Source: DASQZJ01 sp035638775 | Lineage (GTDB): Bacteria; Pseudomonadota; Gammaproteobacteria; UBA5335; SLRW01 | Assembly (NCBI GenBank): GCA_035638775.1 | Contig: DASQZJ010000051.1 | Span: 8,841 to 72,840 of the forward strand | DNA: 64,000 nt | Reading direction: 5' to 3' | Part shown: positions 51,788 to 60,398 of the stretch, one piece after another | How the letters are laid out: each line of letters starts with the position of its first letter | Position numbering within the stretch: the first letter of the stretch is position 1 | Made by a program: the position numbers and the translations under genes | Notes under the pieces: model-generated | The model's input: only the letters and a program-made list of their open reading frames with translations | The model's database searches: none | Told to the model about the DNA's origin: nothing

Positions 51788-52661
51788 GGCGCACGGTCCT
51801 CCCCAGCAGGCCCGCGGGCTTGATCAGAACGATCACGATCAGCAGCAGGTAGGGCAGCAGGTTCGACCAGGACGGCAGGTAGGTCTGCATCAGCATGATC
51901 GCGATGCCGTAGACCAGGCCCCCGATCACCGTCCCGAGCGGCTGCCCCAGCGAGCCGATCACCACGATCGCGAACGACACGGTGGTCAGGTCGACCCCCA
52001 TGTTGGGGTCGATCGCCCCCAGCATGTAGGGGGCGAACACCCCGGCCAGCCCGGCCAGGCAGAAACCGGCGACGAACGCCGTCGCCGAGATCCGGTGCAC
52101 GCTGATGCCGGCGGTCAGGGCCTCCTCCCGGCTCGCCATCACCGCCCGCGTCGCGTAGCCGAAGCGCGAGTGGTACAGGTAGACGTACAGCGCCAGGATC
52201 GCCGCCACGCTCACCCCCGCCGCCACCACCCAGGCGACCGGAAAGGACTGCCCCAGGATGGCGACCGAGCCGTGACCCAGCGTGCTCGCGGGGACCGAGC
52301 GCTGGTTGTTGCCGAAGCCCAGCACCGCCGAGGCCTCGATCACCTGCGACAGGCCGAAGAACAGGATGAACGAGAGCATCTCGGGATCGCGCGTGCGCAG
52401 CAGCCGCGGCACCACCAGGTAGTACAGCGGCACGCCGACCGCGATGAAGCCGACCACCTCCAGCGGGATGCCGTAGAGCGGGCTCAGGCCCCACAGGTGG
52501 AACACCCAGTAGGCGCCGAACGCGCCCAGCATGATCAGGTCCCCGTGGGCCAGGTTGATCATGCGCATGACGCCGAAGATCAGGTTCAGCCCCACCCCGA
52601 CCAGGGCGAAGAACAGGCCGTACAGCACCCCGCCGATGAGTGCGTATTCGAGTAAGCCCAT
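51780..52661 (-). CDS. livH: Branched-chain-type ABC permease (LivH)
   Basis: 293 aa with about eight hydrophobic helices. Family marks: GLNLIFGVMRMINLAHGDLIMLGAF, the coupling loop YATRAVMASREEALTAGISV, and AGLAGVFAPYMLG. The gap to the binding-protein gene upstream is 112 bp, so an internal promoter or processing site is possible. Overlaps livM by 8 bp. Confidence 0.92.
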   Translation of the reverse strand: MGLLEYALIGGVLYGLFFALVGVGLNLIFGVMRMINLAHGDLIMLGAFGAYWVFHLWGLSPLYGIPLEVVGFIAVGVPLYYLVVPRLLRTRDPEMLSFILFFGLSQVIEASAVLGFGNNQRSVPASTLGHGSVAILGQSFPVAWVVAAGVSVAAILALYVYLYHSRFGYATRAVMASREEALTAGISVHRISATAFVAGFCLAGLAGVFAPYMLGAIDPNMGVDLTTVSFAIVVIGSLGQPLGTVIGGLVYGIAIMLMQTYLPSWSNLLPYLLLIVIVLIKPAGLLGRTVRHA

Positions 52662-52773
52662 CTCCCGTTCCTGTCAGCCCGCGAAGGTTTCCCGCACGGC
52701 CGGCCCGCGCCGTGCGCCTCGCGCTCCGGGAATGCGGCGGCCGGCCCCGGCCCGGCCGCCCGCGACACGACCG

Positions 52774-54027
52774 TCAGTCGCCCGGCGCCGGATAGACCGC
52801 CTTGCCGGTGGCGACATGCGGTGGATACACCACCACCATGCGGTTGTTCTTCTCGCCCTTGCGCGGCTGGAACTGCCCCACCGGCAGGGTCTCGCCGACC
52901 TGGGCGCCGTCACTGCGGATCCGGAACCGGCCGTCGAGCGTGAACATCTTCCCCGAGGCCTGCCCCATGGCGTGGCGCAGCGACATCTGGGTGAACTTCG
53001 GCGCGGTGTTCAGCGCCTTCTGCACCGCCAGGCCGGCATTGTAGCCGGCCACGGTCAGGAAGTTCACCGATTTGCCGGTGGCCTTGTGGTAGGCCTGCTC
53101 GAAGGCGCTGATGCCCATGCCGAAGTTGACCTTGTCATAGCGCAGCAGCGGCGGCGTGGGATAGGTGTAGGTCCAGGCCAGCCCGGCCGGCCCCACGTTG
53201 CTGCGCAGCAGGTCCAGCAGCTGGCCCGGGAACACCGTGAACACCATCCTGAAATGCAGGCCGTTCGAGGACAGCGCCTGCAGGAAGGCGATGTCGTTGT
53301 TGGGATAGCCGAACTCGATCAGCGCGTCGGGATGCTCGGCGGCGATCCGGTGCAGCAGCACCGTGTAGTTCGACGTGTTGGACGGCACCGCGTGGTAATA
53401 CACCGGCTTGTCGCCCGCCTGCGCCAGCCGGCGCTTGACCGTCCCGGCCTGCGACTGGTCGAAGTCGTTGGAGTCGTACAGGATCGCCACGCGCTCGATC
53501 GACTTGTGCTTGAGAAAGGCGGCGAGCTGGTCCGGCCACACCCCGGAGGTCGGCAGACTGGTGAGCACGACGTACGGGTTGTCCTTCGTGAAGAACTGCG
53601 CGCCGGTGCCGGTCACGTCGAACAGCAGCCGGTGATGCTCCTGCGCCAGGGGCACCGCCACCGAGGTGAGCACCGAGCCGAAGTCGGAGACCAGGATGTC
53701 GACGTGATCCTGGGTGATCAGCTGGTTGTACAGCGTGGTGGCGGTATCGGTCGAGCTCTGGTCGTCGTAGGCCACCAGCTTGACCGGGATCTTCCGGTCG
53801 AATGCCTTGACGTAGACGCCGCCCTGCTGATTCACGTGGTGGACCCAGAACTTCAGCCCGTCGTACTGCGACCGGGACGGCGTCGCGTACGAGCCGGAGC
53901 CGGCGTACAGCGTACCCACCTTGATCCGTTTCGGGGCCTGGGCCGCCCGCGCGGGCAGCCGGGCCGCAAGCCCGACCACGCACAGCAGCGCCAGGCCGAC
54001 GAGCGCTCCTGATTCTTTCGTCTTCAT
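52774..54027 (-). CDS. HAAT-family periplasmic substrate-binding protein
   Basis: 417 aa. GAGGAG 7-8 nt before the ATG at 54027. Signal peptide ~1-28 (ending ARA-AQA). The mature part is a Periplas_BP_6 type fold: KRIKVGTLYAGSGSYATPSRSQYDGLKFWVHHVNQQGG, VKLVAYDDQSSTDTATTLYNQLITQDHVDILV, LLFDVTGTGAQFF, VAILYDSNDFDQSQ. It captures the solute for LivHMGF. The ligand cannot be read from the sequence: the family includes branched-chain amino acid, urea, amide and aromatic-acid binders. Head of the five-gene operon. Confidence 0.9.
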   Translation of the reverse strand: MKTKESGALVGLALLCVVGLAARLPARAAQAPKRIKVGTLYAGSGSYATPSRSQYDGLKFWVHHVNQQGGVYVKAFDRKIPVKLVAYDDQSSTDTATTLYNQLITQDHVDILVSDFGSVLTSVAVPLAQEHHRLLFDVTGTGAQFFTKDNPYVVLTSLPTSGVWPDQLAAFLKHKSIERVAILYDSNDFDQSQAGTVKRRLAQAGDKPVYYHAVPSNTSNYTVLLHRIAAEHPDALIEFGYPNNDIAFLQALSSNGLHFRMVFTVFPGQLLDLLRSNVGPAGLAWTYTYPTPPLLRYDKVNFGMGISAFEQAYHKATGKSVNFLTVAGYNAGLAVQKALNTAPKFTQMSLRHAMGQASGKMFTLDGRFRIRSDGAQVGETLPVGQFQPRKGEKNNRMVVVYPPHVATGKAVYPAPGD

Positions 54028-54114
54028 GGAAAGCTCTCCTCGGGGATTACCCTCGGCCCAACCGGGCCGTCCCTCGCCCCCCGAATCGCGGCCATGCCGG
54101 TGCGCCCGCGACAG

Positions 54115-54133
54115 GCCCTGAACCGGTCAGGGC
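54115..54133. promoter_or_regulatory. Inverted repeat upstream of the ABC operon
   Basis: GCCCTGA (54115-54121) and TCAGGGC (54127-54133) are perfect inverted arms around ACCGG. It lies ~90 bp upstream of the binding-protein start, a position suitable for a regulator binding site. No known regulator recognised. Confidence 0.4.
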
Positions 54134-54268
54134 AACGACAAGCCAATTCTGGCTGAGGCGGGCCCCGGGATAAAGCTGGGGGTGATACGCCGGCGGTACC
54201 GGGCACGGGCACAAGGAATCGGCCGGAGGCGGGGTCGACAGGAACGGCGAGTCCGCGTGGAGCCGCCG

Positions 54269-54300
54269 ACTCGGTCAGGGGTAATGCCACAGCTCAGAGG
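54269..54300 (-). repeat. Duplicated 5' end of the YdcF-like gene
   Basis: By eye, 27 of 32 bp are identical to 22740-22771, which spans the start codon of the YdcF-like gene (read on the minus strand, M-A-L-P-x-T-E in both). Only this short stretch is shared, so it is debris of a duplication or of a second, lost gene. Confidence 0.6.
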
Positions 54301-54446
54301 ACACGTGAGTGGCGCGGGCAAGGCGCGCGAGTGAAGACGCAGTGGTGCTGCGTCGAGGGAGCGCAACGCAGCGATCGCCGCTCACGCGCCCTCCCGGCGG
54401 GCAAAACGGGGGATCGGCACGAAGCCCCACGCCGACCAGCCACCCA

Positions 54447-54476
54447 CTTAATAACTTGACAACTCAATCACTTAAC
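54447..54476 (+). repeat. A+T-rich CTTAA string, copy 8
   Basis: Decayed units CTTAATAACTTGACAACTCA followed by ATCACTTAA. Lies in the divergent region before the ceramidase-like gene. Confidence 0.65.
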
Positions 54477-54549
54477 CCTGACTCCTCCCCCCTTGGCTTC
54501 CCCCGATTCCCCAACACCGGAAAGCACCCAACCATCCCGAGCCTCCGGC

Positions 54550-54590
54550 TTGACGTGACCACCTGTCGCGCCTATAGGTTTTGTTAACAA
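54550..54590 (+). promoter_or_regulatory. Sigma70 promoter with palindrome at the start site
   Basis: TTGACG (54550-54555) and TATAGG (54573-54578) are 17 bp apart. The perfect palindrome TTGTTAACAA (54581-54590) covers the predicted start, where a bound repressor would block polymerase. The gene start is ~70 bp downstream. Confidence 0.65.
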
Positions 54591-54655
54591 GAAGAGGCCA
54601 GCCGCCGCGCCGACCCCCGGTGCCGCGACCGACCGCAGCTCAGGGAGGAGTCGTC

Positions 54656-56788
54656 ATGCACGACGTACGTGCTCGCGGACCGGTCCCGGTCCATGTCCCG
54701 GCCGGCGCGCTTTCGCTCGCGGCCCTGTCCGTATTCGCCGTCATCATCCTGGCGTTCCCGGGTCGAGCCACGGCCAACGAGATCGGCCACGGTGCCTGGT
54801 TCCGCATCGGCGCCGCGGTCACGGACTTCACACCGCCGCTTCGGGGGCAGCTCGCCTCCGACCCCGCCGACTGCGCACCCGCGACGGACACCACCTACAC
54901 CGGACCCCGCGAGTTCGCGTTCGAGGAGCCCTACGCGGACCTGCAGGGAACCGGACACTACGACCCCGGCGACCCGTATCTGGACTGCAACGGCAACGGG
55001 CGCTGGGACGGCAACCTCCTGGGCGGTGGCAGCCAGACGCCCCGCTTCTACGACCACGTGGCCGACCCGGTCACCGCTCGCGCCATGGTGGTCTCCAACG
55101 GCCATCGCACGATCGCGATCGAGGTGACCGACCAGGAGGGGCTGTTCAGCGCCTACCAGGAGCGCATCCGGGCCCGGGTGCGTGCGGACGGCTACCACCT
55201 GGACGGCATCTTCATCTCCGCCACGCACGACGAATCGGCACCCGACAGCCTCGGCCTCGGCGGCGTGGATCCGTACATCTCCGGCACCAACGACTACTTC
55301 GTCGACTACCTGGTCGAGAAGTCGGCACGGGCCATCGAGAAGGCCTACCGGCGCATGCGGCCCGCGCGGATCCGTTACGTCGAGGCCCGCGAGCCCGACA
55401 AGCTGCGCCAGTGCTGGTCCTCCTATCCCTACACCGACAACCGCCTGATGCCCACGCTCCAGGCCGTGGGGCGGGGCGGCCAGGTGATCGTCACGCTGAC
55501 CAGCGTCTCGCAGCACGTGGAGACGTTGGGCTTCAACCCGGATCCGGCGCAGCGGCTGTGGGTCACCAGCGGCTGGCCGCACTTCTTCCGCAGGACGCTC
55601 GAGCAGCGCTACGGCGGGGTGGCGATCGAGATGGCCGGCTCGGTGGGCAGCGTGGAGTCGCCCCAGGTGTTCGACCAGGCGCTCTCGCAGATCCCGCAGC
55701 GCTACGTGGACGCCAGCCACCCGGCCGGCTGCCGCACGCTGTTCGAGGCGCCGGACGCCTCGGAGACGCCGCTCGGCTACGACCAGGAGACGCGGGCCTA
55801 CGGCGAGACCGTGGCCCAGGCCGTGATCGATGCGCTGCACCGCGACGCCCGGTGGTCGCGCACGACCGATATCTGGGGCGGTCACCGCGACGTCTGTCTG
55901 TCGGTGCAGAACATCCTGTTCAAGGCCGGCGGCCTGGCCGGAGTGTTCGCGGCCCAGCCGTTCTACATGGACCAGTGCTCGGTCAAGCTGGTGCCGCCGC
56001 CGTACGTAAACGCGACCGCGGGCTCGCTGCCCTCGCCGGCCACCACCGACCCGACCACCGTCGCGCTGGAGTTCAAGACCCGGGTCTCCGCCTTCCGGGT
56101 GGGCGACGCGTCCTTCATCGGCCTGCCCGGCGAGGTGTTCCCGTTCACCTACCTGCGCGGCTTCCAGGGCCCGCAGGACATGCCGCGCCCGGAGTACGGC
56201 CTGCCGGCCTGGCCGCTTCCGCACATGCACACGCGCTACCGGTTCTTCGACGGTCTCGCGGGCGACATGATCGGGTACATCTTCCCCCGCGGGAACGCGG
56301 TCGGTATCCCGGGCGAAGACCCGGCCAATCCCTTCCCGAGCACCCGGGACCGCTTCGGCTGCGCCCATTCCGACGATCCGGAGGCCACCTCCGAGCACGC
56401 CGCCGACGCCCTCGCGGGGCCGCTGATCGCCATCCTGGACGCCCACGGGGGCCGGCCCGAAAGCATCGTCGGGGGCCGCTACGTGCTGCCCGACGGGCGG
56501 CTCTCCCGGGACCCGCTCGGCGGCCCCGAGATCAAGTGCAACACGGACACCGTGTTCCAGTACGCCGGTCCAGCCGTGGCCGTCTGGACACGGGACCGCG
56601 GCGTCATTCGCCCGCGCGCCTGGATGTCGCTCTCGGGCCGCGCGCAGCGTGAGCCGGACCGCGATACCCGCGGCTACATCGGTTGGCGCGGCCGGCGTCA
56701 CTGGCTGGATGTGTTCCCGCCGATCGACGGCGCACCCGCCCGGGTCGAGCTCGGCCCGCCGACCCAGAGCCGCGGCCACCACCGGTAA
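54656..56788 (+). CDS. Secreted ceramidase-family (neutral/alkaline non-lysosomal) hydrolase
   Basis: 710 aa. ATG at 54656 behind GGGAGGAG. A signal peptide or anchor (hydrophobic ~20-40, ending ATA-NE) exports it. The domain opens FRIGAAVTDFTPP, the standard entry of the neutral ceramidase N-terminal domain. It continues with TARAMVVSNGHRTIAIEVTDQEG and FISATHDESAPDSLG, which sits at the THTHSGP zinc site of ceramidases: the first His is kept, the second His is replaced. SVSQHVETLGF likely supplies another His. An inserted loop DCNGNGRWDGN looks Ca2+-binding. Family members cleave N-acyl sphingosines, but many bacterial members have unknown substrates. So ceramidase-like is safe and ceramidase is not proven. 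It has its own promoter. The S1P-lyase-like gene lies 1.8 kb downstream. Confidence 0.75.
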   Translation: MHDVRARGPVPVHVPAGALSLAALSVFAVIILAFPGRATANEIGHGAWFRIGAAVTDFTPPLRGQLASDPADCAPATDTTYTGPREFAFEEPYADLQGTGHYDPGDPYLDCNGNGRWDGNLLGGGSQTPRFYDHVADPVTARAMVVSNGHRTIAIEVTDQEGLFSAYQERIRARVRADGYHLDGIFISATHDESAPDSLGLGGVDPYISGTNDYFVDYLVEKSARAIEKAYRRMRPARIRYVEAREPDKLRQCWSSYPYTDNRLMPTLQAVGRGGQVIVTLTSVSQHVETLGFNPDPAQRLWVTSGWPHFFRRTLEQRYGGVAIEMAGSVGSVESPQVFDQALSQIPQRYVDASHPAGCRTLFEAPDASETPLGYDQETRAYGETVAQAVIDALHRDARWSRTTDIWGGHRDVCLSVQNILFKAGGLAGVFAAQPFYMDQCSVKLVPPPYVNATAGSLPSPATTDPTTVALEFKTRVSAFRVGDASFIGLPGEVFPFTYLRGFQGPQDMPRPEYGLPAWPLPHMHTRYRFFDGLAGDMIGYIFPRGNAVGIPGEDPANPFPSTRDRFGCAHSDDPEATSEHAADALAGPLIAILDAHGGRPESIVGGRYVLPDGRLSRDPLGGPEIKCNTDTVFQYAGPAVAVWTRDRGVIRPRAWMSLSGRAQREPDRDTRGYIGWRGRRHWLDVFPPIDGAPARVELGPPTQSRGHHR

Positions 56789-56807
56789 GGCACGATCGAG
56801 TGCAAGC

Positions 56808-56836
56808 GAAAAAACGGTCTCTGACCCCCTTTTTCC
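56808..56836. repeat. REP-like imperfect inverted repeat after the ceramidase-like gene
   Basis: GAAAAAAC-GGTC-TCT-GACC-CCCTTTTTC forms an imperfect hairpin with a GGTC/GACC stem and A/T arms, 20 bp past the gene stop. It may end transcription rightward (U-rich arm) and resembles repeats flanked by A and T runs that are dispersed in other proteobacterial genomes. Confidence 0.5.
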
Positions 56837-56874
56837 GAGGCAGCCACCACCGATGCGCCAGCCAACCGCTGCCA

Positions 56875-56888
56875 CAACTTGACAACTC
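56875..56888 (+). repeat. A+T-rich string, copy 9 (short, decayed)
   Basis: ACAACTTGACAACTC, a two-unit remnant related to the octamers of copies 4 and 7. Listed because it has the same unit and orientation; by itself it would not be significant. Confidence 0.4.
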
Positions 56889-57035
56889 ACCCGTCCCATC
56901 CCCCCATCCGGGGCGGGTGCTCCACTTGCCCCGCTAATCAGGTTAGGACTAGTCTGGAGACAGCCGAGTGTCCGGTGCCGCGCGCGGGCGGCATCCGGCC
57001 AGTCGATGTCCGCGCCGGGGGGCGGGAGTAGCGAC

Positions 57036-58583
57036 ATGCGGGAGCCCTGCGCCCTGGGGATCGACCTCGGAACCAGCGCCGCCAAGGCGGCTCTTTACGG
57101 CATCTCCGGCCGCCTGCTCGGGGCCGCTTCCACGCCCATCACGACCCTGCGGTCGCCCGGGGGACACGCGGAGCAGAATCCGGAGCAGGTCTGGCAGGCG
57201 GTCGCCTCGGCGATCACCACGGTCGTCCGTGCCGCGCCGGTGTCGCCGGAGGACATCCTCGCGGTCGGCTGCTGCGGGCAGTACTCCTCCATCGTGCCGG
57301 TGAACGCGGAAGGCCGCGCCGCCGCCAACATGGTCCTGTGGATGGACAACCGCGGCGGCGATCACACGCTGGCGATCCACGAGCGGCATCCCGAGGCCTT
57401 CGAGACCTTCCTGGCGCACCACGGGATCCCGCCCCTGGATTCGGGCAACGACTCGCTCGCCCACATCCTCCACCTGACGCTCGACCGCCCCGACCTCGCC
57501 CGCCGCACCCGCGTGTTCCTGGAGCCTGTCGACTACGTCAACCTGCGTCTTACCGGCCGGGCCGCGGCGACGCAGTGCACCATGTTCATGTCCCTGCTGT
57601 GCGACAACCGGACGCTGTCGGCCACCGGCTACGACCCGGAGCTGGTGTCGATGGCCGGCGTGGACGAGCGGATGCTGCCGGAGCTGCTGCCCATCGACGC
57701 CACCGTGGGCACCGTCCTGCCGGACGTGGCCGACTGGCTGGGCCTCTCGCGGGCGACCGCGGTGATCGCCGGCGGCAACGACACCCAGGCCGCGTGCCTG
57801 GCCACGCGCGCCGGCGAGCACGGCCGCGGCGGCCTGTGCGTGGGCACCACCTCGGTCGTGGTGGACCAGGTCGACTTCAAGCACACGGACATCGACAACC
57901 AGGTGCTCTCGATGCCCGGGCTGCTGCCGGGCAGCTACGCCGTGATGGCCGAGAACGGCATCGGCGGGCGCGCCCTCGACCACCTGCTGGGATCCCTGCT
58001 GCTGGCCCGGGACGCCCTGGGAGACCACCACGTCGAGCAGCCCTGGGGCAGCGTGGACGCGCTGGTGGGGGACGTACCCGCCGGAAGCGACGGCCTGCTG
58101 TTCCTTCCGTGGCTGAACGGTTCCCTGGCCCCGGACGGGAATCCGGCCATGCGCGGGGGCTTCCTCAACCTCAAGCTCGACACCACGCGGGCCCACCTGG
58201 TGCGCGCGGCCATGGAGGGGGTCGCCTACAACCTGCGCCGGCTGCTGCCCGCGGTCGAGGCGTTCGCGGGTCGCCGCTACGAGTCCCTGGTGATGTCCGG
58301 CGGCGCGGCCCGCTCCGACGCCTGGACCCGGATCCTCGCCGACGTGCTCGAGCGGCCGATCCGCCGCGTGGCCGAGCCGACCCACGCCAACTGCCGGGCC
58401 ATGGCCGCCCTCGCGCTGGAGCGCCTCGGGCGTTCCGGCGCCGACGGTGCGCTGGCCACGCCGGACACGTCGGGCGTGGTCGAGCCCGACCCCGCGGCCG
58501 GCCGGGTCTACGCCCCGCTGTTCGAACAGTTCCAGTCCAGCTTCGAGCGGACCCGTCCGGTGTTCGAGGCGCTCAATGGCTGA
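57036..58583 (+). CDS. FGGY family carbohydrate kinase
   Basis: 515 aa, full length. Of two in-frame ATGs the one at 57036 has GGGAG 7 nt upstream. N-terminal phosphate-binding LGIDLGTSAAKAALY, then VGCCGQYSSIVPV and WMDNRG. In the C-terminal half are GGNDTQAACLATRAGE with the likely catalytic Asp, GTTSVV, and the adenine-side GGAARSDAW. Such kinases phosphorylate sugars or polyols (xylulose, glycerol, erythritol). The specificity segments do not match a subfamily I know well. The S1P-lyase-like gene follows after 42 bp, so the pair is an operon, and the kinase probably makes the phosphoester that the lyase cleaves. That idea is inference. Confidence 0.88.
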   Translation: MREPCALGIDLGTSAAKAALYGISGRLLGAASTPITTLRSPGGHAEQNPEQVWQAVASAITTVVRAAPVSPEDILAVGCCGQYSSIVPVNAEGRAAANMVLWMDNRGGDHTLAIHERHPEAFETFLAHHGIPPLDSGNDSLAHILHLTLDRPDLARRTRVFLEPVDYVNLRLTGRAAATQCTMFMSLLCDNRTLSATGYDPELVSMAGVDERMLPELLPIDATVGTVLPDVADWLGLSRATAVIAGGNDTQAACLATRAGEHGRGGLCVGTTSVVVDQVDFKHTDIDNQVLSMPGLLPGSYAVMAENGIGGRALDHLLGSLLLARDALGDHHVEQPWGSVDALVGDVPAGSDGLLFLPWLNGSLAPDGNPAMRGGFLNLKLDTTRAHLVRAAMEGVAYNLRRLLPAVEAFAGRRYESLVMSGGAARSDAWTRILADVLERPIRRVAEPTHANCRAMAALALERLGRSGADGALATPDTSGVVEPDPAAGRVYAPLFEQFQSSFERTRPVFEALNG

Positions 58584-58625
58584 GCGCGTCCGTGCCGGAC
58601 CCGGGCCCGCTCCGGAGGATTCCCC

Positions 58626-60038
58626 ATGAGCGGTGACCATCCCTACGCGCAGCGCTACGGCGTGACGCGCGCCATCCCCGGACACGGCCGGTCCCGGGAC
58701 GAGATCCTCGCGGAGCTGACCACGATGGCGGCGGAAGAGGACGCCCTCTGGGAGACCGGCCGGTGCTCCGGCACCATCTACTGCGGCGACCACGACCACT
58801 ACGCGTTCATGAGCCGGGCGTTCGGCCTGTTCGCGCACATGAACGCGCTGCAGCGCGACATGTGTCCCAGCGCCTCCCGATTCGAGGGCGAGATCCTGGC
58901 GATGGTCTCCGACCTGCTCCACGGCGACGCGGTCGCGGACGGCGGCCCCTGCGGCGTGGTCACCTCGGGCGGGACCGAGAGCATCCTCACGGCGATGCTC
59001 GCCTACCGCGAGCACGGCAGGCGCCTGGGCATCCGGCGCCCCAGCATCGTCAAGCCCGAAACCGCCCACCCGGCCTTCAACAAGGCCTGCGAGCTGTTCG
59101 GCATCGAGCTGCGCGTCGTCCCGGTCGATCCCGGGACCACGCTGGCCGATATCGACGCCATGGCCGAGCGCATCGACGACAGCACCGTCGCGCTGATCGG
59201 CTCGGCCTGCAACTACGGCTACGGCACCGTGGACCCGATCCCGCGGCTGTCCGAGCTGGCGCTCGAATGCGGCGTCGGGCTCCACGTCGACGGCTGCCTG
59301 GGCGGCTTCATCCTTCCGTGGGGTGAGCGGCTGGGCTACGACATCCCGCCGTTCGACTTCCGCCTGCCGGGGGTGACCACGATCTCGGCCGACACGCACA
59401 AGTACGGCTACGGCTTCAAGGGCACCTCCACCCTGCTGTTCCGCGACCCCGCCCTGCGGCGGGGCGTGTACTTCTTCGAGCCCGGCTGGTCCGGCGGCAA
59501 GTACATGTCGCCGGGCATCGCGGGCAGCCGCTCGGTGGGGCTGCTGGCGGCCACCTGGGCGGCCATGGTCGCGTACGGCCGGGACGGCTATCTGGAGCGG
59601 GCCAGGCGTATCTTCGAGACCAGCGACGCCATGCAGGCGGCGGTGCGGCGTCATCCGCCGCTGCGCATCATGGGACGGCCGACGTTCTGCTTCAGCATCA
59701 CCTCGGACGAGTTCGACATCTACCTGGTCAACGACGTCCTCCGGGAACGCGGCTGGCGCCTCAACGGACAGCAGTACCCGAACGCGATCCACATGGCGGT
59801 CACCGGACCGCAGACGCAACCCGGCGTGGTGGAGGCCTGGGAACGCGACCTGGCCGACGCCGTCGACTGGGCCCGGACCCACCCCGACGTGACGCCGTCC
59901 ACCGGCTCGGTCTACGGCGGCATTCCCGGCGGCCTCACTCCCGACGCGGAGGCCTTCATCGTCGAGGTGATGGCCGACCTGCTGGACCGCCAGCAGTCGC
60001 TGCCCCCGCCCGATGCCGACCCCGGCTCCGCCGCGTAG
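58626..60038 (+). CDS. Sphingosine-1-phosphate lyase family PLP enzyme
   Basis: 470 aa. ATG behind GGAGGATTCCCC. PLP fold type I with clear S1P-lyase marks: VVTSGGTESILTAMLAYRE, KPETAHPAFNKACELFGI (His148), LHVDGCLGGFILPW (Asp222), and SADTHKYGYGFKGTS with the Schiff-base Lys259. No N-terminal membrane helix is present, as in other bacterial members, so it is cytosolic. The known reaction is retro-aldol cleavage of a 2-amino-3-hydroxy-1-phosphate into phosphoethanolamine and an aldehyde. Pairing with an FGGY kinase 42 bp upstream is unusual; the normal partner would be a lipid kinase. Substrate may be a sphingoid phosphate or a more polar amino-polyol phosphate. Confidence 0.9.
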   Translation: MSGDHPYAQRYGVTRAIPGHGRSRDEILAELTTMAAEEDALWETGRCSGTIYCGDHDHYAFMSRAFGLFAHMNALQRDMCPSASRFEGEILAMVSDLLHGDAVADGGPCGVVTSGGTESILTAMLAYREHGRRLGIRRPSIVKPETAHPAFNKACELFGIELRVVPVDPGTTLADIDAMAERIDDSTVALIGSACNYGYGTVDPIPRLSELALECGVGLHVDGCLGGFILPWGERLGYDIPPFDFRLPGVTTISADTHKYGYGFKGTSTLLFRDPALRRGVYFFEPGWSGGKYMSPGIAGSRSVGLLAATWAAMVAYGRDGYLERARRIFETSDAMQAAVRRHPPLRIMGRPTFCFSITSDEFDIYLVNDVLRERGWRLNGQQYPNAIHMAVTGPQTQPGVVEAWERDLADAVDWARTHPDVTPSTGSVYGGIPGGLTPDAEAFIVEVMADLLDRQQSLPPPDADPGSAA

Positions 60039-60176
60039 AGCGCGCCGCACTTTCACTTTCCAGGCAACGGTACGACCCGAAAATCCGGCGAACGGCGGCC
60101 CGTCGGTTATGCAAGCGGTGCCGGGATTAACACGTAGCACTATCGCAGCCTGCGTCTGCTGCTGCGGCACGCGCGG

Positions 60177-60398
60177 CTAGCTCTTGCCGGCGACGCTGCC
60201 CTTTCCGGCCGGGGCGATTTGCTGCTGGATCCGGGCCTGGGTCACCTTGCCGGCCGACCCGCCCCCGCCGCTGAGGTGCGCGATGACGCCGGCGAGGATC
60301 GCGAGGACCACGGCGAACGCCATGATGGCCCCGATGAAACTCAGAATACGACGCGCCGCCCTGGCGTCGGCCTTGGCGTCGGTATCGGGCTCGGACAT
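60177..60398 (-). CDS. Small single-helix membrane protein, 73 aa
   Basis: Start at 60398 behind GGGGGTG. A charged N-terminus (SEPDTDAKADARAARR) leads to one hydrophobic helix (~20-42, SFIGAIMAFAVVLAILAGVIAHL), then a Gly-rich linker and KVTQARIQQQIAPAGKGSVAGKS. The layout (helix then RI-x-P-x-G-x-x-x-V-A) resembles the membrane anchor of cytochrome c5-type proteins, but the haem domain is absent and no CxxCH occurs nearby in any frame. It could be a truncated cytochrome or an independent small protein. Convergent with the S1P-lyase-like gene. Confidence 0.65.
   Translation of the reverse strand: MSEPDTDAKADARAARRILSFIGAIMAFAVVLAILAGVIAHLSGGGGSAGKVTQARIQQQIAPAGKGSVAGKS

Larger units (their letters stand above)
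54028..54549. other. Divergent region between the ABC operon and the ceramidase-like gene
   Basis: About 520 bp with no gene. It holds a 19-bp inverted repeat, a duplicated piece of the YdcF-like gene start and A+T-rich repeat copy 8, all listed separately. Confidence 0.5.

Noticed and set aside
54131..54147. Sigma54-like TGGC-N6-TTGC on the minus strand upstream of the ABC operon
   Set aside because: The GG and GC elements are 9 bp apart instead of 10, and flanking bases do not match.
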